DNA of 64,000 nt from Vulcanimicrobiota bacterium (GTDB lineage: Bacteria; Vulcanimicrobiota; Xenobia; Xenobiales; JADMJV01). The stretch lies in contig JAHBVR010000017.1 in the NCBI GenBank assembly GCA_019637395.1, positions 1 through 64,000 of the forward strand, in the 5' to 3' direction. How positions within the stretch are numbered: the first letter of the stretch is position 1; each line of letters starts with the position of its first letter. Shown here piece after piece: positions 34,480 through 41,935 of the stretch. A program made the position numbers and the translations under genes. Under the pieces are notes generated by a model. That model saw nothing but the letters and a program-made list of their open reading frames with translations, made no database searches and was not told where the DNA came from.

Positions 34480-37445
34480 CCGGGTTGGTCTATGGGGGAC
34501 AGACGGAGCTGCTCTGGGCCCGCCTGCTGCATCACGACATGCTCTACATTCGCCTGACCGCGCTGCGCGTGCTCTCCGGACTGGGTGAGGCGGGAGCGCG
34601 GGCGCTCTTGATGGGGCCGTCCTTTCGCCGCCAAGGCGAGAGTTACCCCTTCGTGTGGGCCTTGAGTCGCTGCATCCATCCAGGACTTTTCAGTGCCCTC
34701 CAAGTATCGGGGTCGCCCGCTCATGATTTGCTCTCGCGGGCGCGCTTTCTGGTCCGGCGCGCGGCTCGCCGGCATGAGTGGCGCTATCAGCGCGGGCGCG
34801 CGGCCTGTGCCGAGGCCATCGTAAATTCCGATCATCCCCTGGAAACACTGGCCTGTACCCTGCGCCTGCTGGAAATGCATCGAGACGACTCGGTGCCGGC
34901 TCTGCTGGAGATCCTGAGGCTTCCGGCACCCCAGCTGCTCTGGGATGAAAAAGCCGAGTGCGCCGCCTGGGCCCTCGGGCAGATTGGCACCTTGGCCGTG
35001 CCGGAAATCCTTCAAGAATATCGCAACGCTTCCCAGCGGGTGGCCGAGCATCTGGCCACGGCCCTCTGGTATCTGGGCCCGGCGGCTCTGCGAGCTCTTC
35101 CGCAACTGCTGAAGGACAACAGCCACCAGGCCACGGCGGCCTTGTTGGCCATGGAGGAAAAGGCCTCTTTGCAAATGGTAGCCATGGGCCGAGGTCCGGT
35201 CTGGCTGGACGAGATGGCGGTGCAGGCCCTGGCCGAGATCGCCTTCTCTGAGGGCCACCGCTCCTATGCTGCGGCCGCCCTCAGTTGTTTTGGCCCGGCT
35301 GCCCTTTCCGGCCTGCCCATCCTCAAACACCTGGCTCGCGATCCGCGCATGGAGGTGCGCTTGAACGTGGCTCGAGGCCTGGGCTGGGGCGGCCGTCCGG
35401 AAGGGATGAGCCTGCTGGCCGAACTGGCCGAAGATCCTGACCACCAGGTGGCGGAACGGGCCCGGGAATCAATGGAGAGCTACTATTCAAGCCCCACCGA
35501 GATGCACGCATCCTTGCTGGTCACGCTGCGCTCGGGAGAGGATGTGGCCGCCCGGCGCCGCGCCGCCGAGCAACTGGCCCGTATCGGTATTGCCGAGGAA
35601 GAAGATATAAGCGATATTCTGGTTTCCGGACCGACCCTGGTACCTTTGCTGCGGGCACTGGGTCGGGGAGGCAAAGTGCCCATTCGATACCGCCCGCTGA
35701 TTCTGGATTTCGTCTATGAAGCCGGACCGGTCCGGCAGGCGGCGGCGCCGCTGTTGGCGATCTGGCCGGATGATCAGGCCTCGCGACTGTGCTGGCGCCG
35801 CCTGCTCTGGGAGGGCTCCCATGAGATGCAGGACTTGGCCGTCGCGGCCGTGCGCCGCTCCGGTTTGAGTTTGCGGGAGTGGGGACTGGAAGGTGGCGAG
35901 ATTCGCACTTTGCCTACCCGCGTACTGGGGGAGTTGTTGGCGGCGTTATCCCCCGACCTCCTGCATCATACGGACTTGCTGCCGCTGTTGCGCCGTCCCG
36001 AGGTCGAGGCGCGTTTGGCCGCCGCCATCGCTCTGCGCTCCTGCGCACCGCCTCTGCTGCAAGTGGAAGAGGAACTGGAGGCGCAACTCCGAGACCAGAA
36101 CATGCGGGTGGCCGTGGAATGCGCGCGCACGCTGGTGGCCTTGGGCGGGCGGCGGCATCGTTGGGCTCTGTTGCGATCGCCTCGGCCCCAGGATCGGGAG
36201 CTGGCCCTGGATGATGGGGAGTTGCCGGAGCGGTTTCACGAGGAATATGTGGATGGGTCCCTTTATTCTGAGCAGAATGCGGCTCTCTTGCGCAACCTGG
36301 CGGGGTTGGAGCGAGCTGCCGAAATCGAGGTCGAGGCCATCATCCATCTGCGCTCGCGGGCGTGCAGCAGTCACCTGGCTTGCCTGGGCCAGCCCGCCCT
36401 GGACAAGATGCCGGAACTGCTGGTCCATTTTGCTCCGGCGGTGCGCCTGTTGGCCCGCGAGGCCTTGAAGGGCCTGCTCTCGGCGCCGGTCGAATCGTAC
36501 TCGGAGTGGCTGGCTTACCACGGTCTGGTGCTGCCGCTGGAAGACGGGGCCCATCCCGGTGAGATGGGCCAGCTCCAGCAGATCGTCTCTGACTACCTGG
36601 TGCGCGCGCAGCTCTGGTCAGACCGAAGATTCCGGCTCATGTGGCGAATTCTCAGCCGCTCGTTCATCGCGGAAGTGGCTTCGCGGGCGGTGGACTCGCT
36701 GGCGCGTTCTTACTTGCAGAGTCCGGACCAGGGCTTGTTGGAAAGCCTGCTGCTGGCGCTTCAGCACCCGGAAGAGTCTGTCCGCAGAGCGGCTCTGGTG
36801 CGCCTCGGGAGCCACGTCGACTACCGTGGTTGGGCACCGCCCCTGCGCACCCACCCCTCGCCTGAGGCGGGACTGGCGATCGTGGCCCGCCGCTTTGCTG
36901 AAGGCGATCCCGATTTGCAGCCGGCGGTGCTGCAGCGGGCCCTGGAAAAGCTGATCGAGTGGCGCCTCAACGACTGCCAGTTTTTCGTTCCCGATAGCCC
37001 GGAGCGTTTACTCACATTGTTTGAGCTGTCCGGTCGCTCGCCGCTCTGCGATGGGGCCATCCATCGCTTGATCTGGAGCTACCGCGGTCAAACTACCCCC
37101 GCCTTGTGGCAGCGCCTCCAGGCGCTGTCACTGGACCCCGCTCAGTCTCATTTCCATCCACCCCTGGCCGAACGCTGGCCCAAACTCGTCATCTTCGCCC
37201 TGCGCAGCCGCCAGGACTGGCTGGAATGGGTCCTCTCGCTCGGCTCCTGCGCCAAAACCGGCCTGCGCCAGGCCCTCAACCACAAAGAAGCCTCTCTGCG
37301 CCTGCAGGGCCTGGCTATCCTGGGCCGCCTCGAACAAGGTTTCAGTGACTTCTTCCGGGTGGTCACGGAGCTGGCCAAGAACGACCCCGACCCCGCCGTG
37401 CAAGCCGCCGCTCACCAGCTCCTCAACCCCGAAGATAAGCAATAA
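34476..37445 (+). CDS. Large HEAT-repeat protein, second of a tandem pair
   Basis: The GTG start overlaps the TGA of the first paralogue (GTGA). The 989-residue protein is built of about 20 helical-pair repeats of HEAT type (examples CAAWALGQIGTLAVPEIL, LAEIAFSEGHRSYAAAAL, LDPRMEVRLNVARGL-like units). There is no catalytic motif, signal peptide or membrane segment. It is similar over its full length to the upstream gene, clear evidence of tandem duplication. The last codons (EDKQ and stop) are written by an uptake-like motif. Scaffold function is inferred from the fold only. Confidence 0.85.
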   Translation: MTGLVYGGQTELLWARLLHHDMLYIRLTALRVLSGLGEAGARALLMGPSFRRQGESYPFVWALSRCIHPGLFSALQVSGSPAHDLLSRARFLVRRAARRHEWRYQRGRAACAEAIVNSDHPLETLACTLRLLEMHRDDSVPALLEILRLPAPQLLWDEKAECAAWALGQIGTLAVPEILQEYRNASQRVAEHLATALWYLGPAALRALPQLLKDNSHQATAALLAMEEKASLQMVAMGRGPVWLDEMAVQALAEIAFSEGHRSYAAAALSCFGPAALSGLPILKHLARDPRMEVRLNVARGLGWGGRPEGMSLLAELAEDPDHQVAERARESMESYYSSPTEMHASLLVTLRSGEDVAARRRAAEQLARIGIAEEEDISDILVSGPTLVPLLRALGRGGKVPIRYRPLILDFVYEAGPVRQAAAPLLAIWPDDQASRLCWRRLLWEGSHEMQDLAVAAVRRSGLSLREWGLEGGEIRTLPTRVLGELLAALSPDLLHHTDLLPLLRRPEVEARLAAAIALRSCAPPLLQVEEELEAQLRDQNMRVAVECARTLVALGGRRHRWALLRSPRPQDRELALDDGELPERFHEEYVDGSLYSEQNAALLRNLAGLERAAEIEVEAIIHLRSRACSSHLACLGQPALDKMPELLVHFAPAVRLLAREALKGLLSAPVESYSEWLAYHGLVLPLEDGAHPGEMGQLQQIVSDYLVRAQLWSDRRFRLMWRILSRSFIAEVASRAVDSLARSYLQSPDQGLLESLLLALQHPEESVRRAALVRLGSHVDYRGWAPPLRTHPSPEAGLAIVARRFAEGDPDLQPAVLQRALEKLIEWRLNDCQFFVPDSPERLLTLFELSGRSPLCDGAIHRLIWSYRGQTTPALWQRLQALSLDPAQSHFHPPLAERWPKLVIFALRSRQDWLEWVLSLGSCAKTGLRQALNHKEASLRLQGLAILGRLEQGFSDFFRVVTELAKNDPDPAVQAAAHQLLNPEDKQ

Positions 37446-37461
37446 TCTTATTGCTTATCTT
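37432..37461. repeat. Inverted repeat of two uptake-like motifs between convergent genes
   Basis: AAGATAAGCAATAA (37432-37445) and its exact reverse complement (37448-37461) are separated by two bases. They lie exactly between the convergent HEAT and DUF1800 genes, and the left arm forms the last codons and stop of the HEAT gene. After opening a small loop the RNA hairpin would have about 13 A/U-rich pairs, so a bidirectional terminator role is plausible. Confidence 0.9.
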
Positions 37462-37463
37462 GG

Positions 37464-39098
37464 CTAGCGGCGTTGGAACTGCGGGGTTTCCAGTAGCAAG
37501 CCGACCATTTCTAGCGTTTCGTTGCCGGTATTCTGGCGGATGCGTTGGGGCAGGCGCTGAACCACCAGGGCGCGGGTGCGGGTGGTTTCGCGGCCGGGGA
37601 GGAGTTCGGCGGTGAGGCGCTCCAGGTCGGACTGACCCAGGGGCGGTAGGGTGATACCCTTGATCTTGCCGTGAACCAGGGCTGAGGCGAAGTTGAAGCG
37701 CTGCACCAGGGCCGAGGAGCCGACCCAGACTTTGGCCACGTCGGCGAAACCGGTAGGAGGGCCACAGTGGTAAATGGGCTGGCCCATCCGTTCCAACCAG
37801 GGGTAAAGGTCGGCCTGGGGAGCGACTTCGGCGTCCAGGCAGCGCAGGCTGCTGGCCACCAGTTCCAGTGGCGACTTGACCTTGGCCTCACGTGCTTCAG
37901 CGGACCAGAATTCCGGAGAGCTCTCGAGGGTGCGCAGCCAGGAACGAATATCTCCCCCCGTTTTCACAAAGTTCTTGGCCAGGCGCTCGACCAGCTCCGG
38001 CGGCGGGTCGTCGCTGACAAAGTGGACGGCCAGCTTCCGTGACAGGAAGCGAGCCGTGGCGGGATGGGCCGCCAGCCTGCGCAGGGCGGCTTCACCCTCT
38101 TCCAGTCCCTGGCCGGGTCCGTAAGTCTTGTCCAGCACCTGCTTGCTGCCGGCATCATGCTGATCACCGCGAAACAGAAAAAGCCCTTGGCGCACGGCCA
38201 TGGGAAGCTTGCCCTGGTCGATGCGTTCGCGCAGCTTCTCGCCATTGGCGCCCATAGGATAGATGGTCCAGCCGGTCAGGCAGCGGGCCAGCTCGGTCAC
38301 ATCGGCCTGAGTGTAGCCGCCGTCCACGCCCAGGGTATGCAGTTCCATCACCTCGCGGGCGTAATTCTCGTTCAGCCCCTGCAGGCTCTTCTTACGCTTG
38401 GCCAGGGGCGTGGTCAGGGTGGGTTGATCGAAATTGGCCACCGACTGGGCATTGTTCAGGTAGGCCAGCATGGCCGGGTGCTTACCGGTGGCCACCAGCA
38501 GGTTTGCGAATCTTCCGAAAGCGTTCGGTCGAATGGCCTCCATCTCGTAGCTCAGCGTGTGCACGCGGGCATTGCTGGCATAGGAGACATTGAAGTGGTT
38601 GAACCAGAACTGGGTCATGACTTCCCAAAGTTGGTTCTGAGCGTAAACGCAGCGCAGCACACGTTGGCCGACCAGCTCCCGGCGCATTTCTCCGAAGGTG
38701 TGCAGGCCCTCTTGTTCGCGATAGCTACGGATAGCCTCATTGTGCGCTTTGCGTTCCGCGGCGGTGGCTTCGGGAGGCAGCGGTTCCAGACTCGAAAGTT
38801 TCTCGATCAGGTTATCCGGAAGGTAACGCTGCAACCGCTCTTCGGGATTCATCGATTGGCTGGGATACTCATCCAGTCTGGCCTGTAGAGCCGATTCATC
38901 GTCAATTCCCAGCAGTTGATGCTCGAACCAGGCCTGCGGATCGCGGGCCACTTCGTCCACCTGGCCCGGCCGGGCGCCGAAAGTGAAGCGGCTGAGCAAG
39001 TGAGCGGCCGCCTGCTCGTCGCTCAGATGAGCCTTCGACCAGGGTTTGGCGGCGGCCGGCAACCACAGGCAGAGAAAGAGAAGAGTGAGTTTGCGCAT
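37464..39098 (-). CDS. DUF1800 secreted protein
   Basis: From ATG 39098 (after GGGACAAGAGAAG) the 544-residue protein has a signal peptide (MRKLTLLFLCLWLPAAAKP) and the DUF1800 pattern: AAHLLSRFTFGARPGQVDEV near the start, MTQFWFNHFNVS, LNENYAREVMELHTLGVDGGYTQ, and FLSRKLAVHFVSDDPP. The usual partner, a DUF1501 gene, is not adjacent. The biochemical role of the family is unknown; members are exported and common in large-genome bacteria. The end borders the motif inverted repeat. Confidence 0.88.
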   Translation of the reverse strand: MRKLTLLFLCLWLPAAAKPWSKAHLSDEQAAAHLLSRFTFGARPGQVDEVARDPQAWFEHQLLGIDDESALQARLDEYPSQSMNPEERLQRYLPDNLIEKLSSLEPLPPEATAAERKAHNEAIRSYREQEGLHTFGEMRRELVGQRVLRCVYAQNQLWEVMTQFWFNHFNVSYASNARVHTLSYEMEAIRPNAFGRFANLLVATGKHPAMLAYLNNAQSVANFDQPTLTTPLAKRKKSLQGLNENYAREVMELHTLGVDGGYTQADVTELARCLTGWTIYPMGANGEKLRERIDQGKLPMAVRQGLFLFRGDQHDAGSKQVLDKTYGPGQGLEEGEAALRRLAAHPATARFLSRKLAVHFVSDDPPPELVERLAKNFVKTGGDIRSWLRTLESSPEFWSAEAREAKVKSPLELVASSLRCLDAEVAPQADLYPWLERMGQPIYHCGPPTGFADVAKVWVGSSALVQRFNFASALVHGKIKGITLPPLGQSDLERLTAELLPGRETTRTRALVVQRLPQRIRQNTGNETLEMVGLLLETPQFQRR

Positions 39099-39138
39099 CT
39101 TCTCTTGTCCCCTCAAACACCCCAAGATAAGCAATTAC

Positions 39139-39962
39139 CTAAAACCTCAGGTCTATCCAGGGTCTGGGTTTGATGGTCGAGCGAAACCGTTGTATGGCCT
39201 GGGTAACCTCGCCTCGACTCCGCGTATTTTTGATTTGATCCAGGTAAAGACAGCGCCGGGCCAGCCCGTCCACTCGGAAACCCCAGTACATGGCCATCAG
39301 CGAGTTGATAAGCAATAAACTCCCTTGGGTGCGCGCACTGACGTGAATGTCGCCAAACTGGCCGCGGGCGGCCGCTACCACCGAGCCGGCGATAATACTG
39401 GGGCGGCTTCCGGGTTGTTGAGTGGCGAAATCCACGGCTTCGGCCAGGAATTGTAGCTCGGGCGTGTGGGGCAGTAGCGAGAAGGCTCCCAGCGGCTTCC
39501 AGGACGTAGGTGTGGCAGACGTGATGGTGGGCGTCCAGGCCAAAGCCCAGGCAGGCCAGCAGTTTGGTGGGAAGGTCAAGCAGATGAGCGGCGGCCAGGC
39601 TGGCCACGTCCTCGCCCGGCGAGCTCAGACCTGGCTCGTCGCCGCAGCAGACTGTCGGTGCCGCCGCGTCGAGATCGAGGTCGCCAGATAATTGCTTATA
39701 GTGGGCCAGGATCTCCTGGGCGCCACCGGCTCCGAAGCGGGGTGTCCCCAGGGGACAGGCACTCCTCGGGCTGGCTACCCGGACTGAGCACTTCCTCCAG
39801 CGGCCCTCCGCGAAAGGACAGGCTGGCCAGAAAGGCCGTCTTGCCCCGGGCTTTCAACCAGTGAAAAAGGGGCAGGCCGCAGTATACATCGTAACCGCCG
39901 CCTGCCCCGACCAGCAGGACCCGTTCACATTGGCCCAGCTGCTCGAGCAAGGCCGGTTGCAT
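39139..39962 (-). pseudogene. DUF1152 protein remnant with two frameshifts
   Basis: Three frames together rebuild one DUF1152 protein of about 275 residues. These are CERVLLVGAGGGYDVYCGLPLF (from 39962), then YKQLSGDLDLDAAAPTVCCG and LACLGFGLDAHHHVCHTY, then IIAGSVVAAARGQFGDIHVS and GLARRCLYLDQIKNTRS to 39139. Frame breaks lie near 39720-39760 and near 39490. Two uptake-like motifs (39308, 39691) are inside and a third (39127) is just outside. Either the gene is dead or the region has sequencing indels. The intact family has a Rossmann-like GAGGG start and an unknown role. Confidence 0.75.
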
Positions 39963-40426
39963 TAGAAATGGCCGGGGCGATACTGCCAGGAGGCGGTGCG
40001 GCTGCCATCAGCGTGAAGGATGACGCTTTCCAGCGTGGGCGCATAACGGTCGTTGACATAGACCGGGCGCTCCATAGTGATGTCCTGACCACCGTTGGCG
40101 ATGCTCAACGTGGAGGGATCGCCGCCGGCCATCTTGGGCTCGTAGGCCTGCAGGCCGCCGTCGGGGGTCTGAAAGCCGGAAACCACCTGGCTGTTGCGCT
40201 CCATCAGTTCGGGAGCGAAGGCGCGATTGAGGCGCACGTAGCCGGGCCGCGGGTCGAGGTCGACGGCGCTATTATCCGACCGGGTGAAAAAATCCGAGAC
40301 CTGGCCGGCTTTGCGCACCAGCTCTTCACCTTTCAGGTAACACTGATGCTCTTCAAAGTTCTCCGGACCGGGCGGATTCTGGGGTTTGTAGGTGATGCTG
40401 CTGAAAGAATAGCCGACGCTGTTCAC
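39962..40426 (-). CDS. Hypothetical protein
   Basis: The 154-residue soluble protein starts MNSVGYSFSSITYKPQNPPG and contains VDLDPRPGYVRLNRAFAPEL and a C-terminal beta-like end (ESVILHADGSRTASWQY). No family is recognised. It directly precedes the DUF1152 remnant on the same strand, the two touching at 39962, so they were probably one operon. The segment between this gene and the HIT gene start (40427-40511) contains no evident motif. Confidence 0.6.
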   Translation of the reverse strand: MNSVGYSFSSITYKPQNPPGPENFEEHQCYLKGEELVRKAGQVSDFFTRSDNSAVDLDPRPGYVRLNRAFAPELMERNSQVVSGFQTPDGGLQAYEPKMAGGDPSTLSIANGGQDITMERPVYVNDRYAPTLESVILHADGSRTASWQYRPGHF

Positions 40427-40511
40427 TTGGGTCTCCTGTATTCTGTTTCGAAGGCCATTCTATGACTGTTTTCATGGAGGTTTCTTTGCTGAAGTGTTAC
40501 AGGGCCGCCTT

Positions 40512-41309
40512 ATGAGCTGTCCTTTTTGTGCTCCCCAAGCCTGGGAGATCTTTTACGAAGGCCCGCTGGTGCTGGGTTTGTGGAATGCCTACCCGGTAAC
40601 CCCCGGCCACGCTCTGCTGGTGACGCGCCGGCACCTGCTGGATTGGTTTGCGGCCTCTGCCGAGGAGCAGGCCGAACTCATGGCGGCAGCCGGCCCGGCG
40701 CGCTCTTGCATTGAGGCGAAATACCGTCCCGACGGTTACAACCTGGGTCTCAACTGTGGCGAAGCGGCCGGCCAGACGGTTTTTCACCTGCACCTCCACC
40801 TTCTCCCCCGTTACCAAGGGCAGCGTCCCGTGTCTGGAGGCGAAACCGACCATCTGGTGCCGGCCCCCGCCCACCCCCACCTGGTGATAAGCAATTTCCT
40901 GGAAGTGCTTCGAGAGCAGCTTGAAAGCGCACTCTCGTTCGATTTTTGCGCCCGGTTGGCGCTGCCGGATTTATTGCTTATCTTTGCTTGGGTGGAGGGG
41001 ATGTTAAAGCGGGGCGGGCATTTGCGGGCGGTTTTGCAGCAGCCGGATTGGGAATGGGCGCGCCGGTATCCGGGGCAGGTGGAGCTCTTCCAGGCTACCT
41101 CTTTGCCCTGCGACTACTACCGGATTCGCCATGTGGATGGTCGCGAGAGTGCCTGGATGGGTGGCCCGGCCTGGCATTACACCTTGTTGGGGCGGGATGG
41201 CCAGCGCGAGGTGAGGCGGGCCTTTGAAGGACTGCTGACCCGGTCCGACGTCACCCCTTGCAGAATTGGGCAAGCATCGGACAGGAATGTCCTTGGCGGG
41301 GAGGGTTAA
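40512..41309 (+). CDS. HIT-domain protein with an extra C-terminal domain
   Basis: The start at ATG 40512 gives MSCPFCAPQAWEIFYEG, the normal beginning of HIT hydrolases. Residues 1-115 form the HIT domain with VFHLHLHLLPR (HxHxH, nucleotide phosphate hydrolysis or transfer). Residues 125-265 resemble the beginning of the phospholipase D-like region found after HIT domains in some DUF3427 helicase proteins (VISNFLEVLREQLESALSFDF), but I see no HKD motif. Two uptake-like motifs (40887, 40973) lie in the junction between the domains. The C-terminal assignment is tentative. Confidence 0.75.
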   Translation: MSCPFCAPQAWEIFYEGPLVLGLWNAYPVTPGHALLVTRRHLLDWFAASAEEQAELMAAAGPARSCIEAKYRPDGYNLGLNCGEAAGQTVFHLHLHLLPRYQGQRPVSGGETDHLVPAPAHPHLVISNFLEVLREQLESALSFDFCARLALPDLLLIFAWVEGMLKRGGHLRAVLQQPDWEWARRYPGQVELFQATSLPCDYYRIRHVDGRESAWMGGPAWHYTLLGRDGQREVRRAFEGLLTRSDVTPCRIGQASDRNVLGGEG

Positions 41310-41935
41310 GCTCCGGTTAAATGATGAGGCTTGTTGACCGGTTTGGATTCGGGGGAATTCTCCTGGCGAAGCCAGATGGACAGCAGGCTGAGGGTGGCCA
41401 CCGAGAGGAATTCGCTTTGCCAGTTTTGCATGGATTCGAACCAGAAACGCGCTTGGAAAAGATATTGCCAGGGAGTGACCGGGTGTCCGAGCTCTTCGGA
41501 GTAGGCTCCGGCTCCCTTCACCAAATGCATGGAAAAGGAGAAGAGGAACAGGCTCATGAGGGCCAGGAACAGGGAGCGGCTGTAGACCCAGCGGACCCAC
41601 CCGCCATAGCGGGCCGGCCAGGGCGAGTCCGGTCGGAGCGGGTACTCGGGTTTGGCCTTCCCAGGGGAATTGGATTCGGCGCTACCCTTTTGCACCAGCA
41701 CGGAGGTCAGCCCCACAAACAAGGCCATTTGCAGAAATTCGCTCTCCCAGTTTTCAAAGGTCGCTTCCCCAAAGTGATCGGTGCCCAGATAGGAGACAAG
41801 GCCAACTTGCGATTGATGACGCTCTTGCCGTTCTTCATTATAGACTTTCCAACCGGCCAGGATCTGGAAAGTAAAGGAAAACATGAAGAAGCCCAGGATG
41901 GTCAGCGAAAGGGCGTTGTTTCTAAGAAATTTCAT
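41306..41935 (-). CDS. DUF6766 membrane protein
   Basis: The 209-residue protein repeats one pattern twice: a membrane helix followed by FENWESEFLQMALFVGLTSVLVQ and, in the second half, MQNWQSEFLSVATLSLLSIWL. Four hydrophobic segments are seen (about 8-28, 68-84, 122-142, 182-196). This matches DUF6766. Its start overlaps the end of ligD by 14 bases, so it is expressed with the end-joining genes. A stress-related role alongside Ku/LigD is inferred only from position. Confidence 0.75.
   Translation of the reverse strand: MKFLRNNALSLTILGFFMFSFTFQILAGWKVYNEERQERHQSQVGLVSYLGTDHFGEATFENWESEFLQMALFVGLTSVLVQKGSAESNSPGKAKPEYPLRPDSPWPARYGGWVRWVYSRSLFLALMSLFLFSFSMHLVKGAGAYSEELGHPVTPWQYLFQARFWFESMQNWQSEFLSVATLSLLSIWLRQENSPESKPVNKPHHLTGA

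Noticed and set aside
5178-36180. HIP1-like GCGATCGC octamers (for example near 5180, 27922, 33285, 36172)
   Set aside because: I saw only about four copies, close to the number expected for a GC-rich octamer in this window, so this is not an iterated palindrome here.
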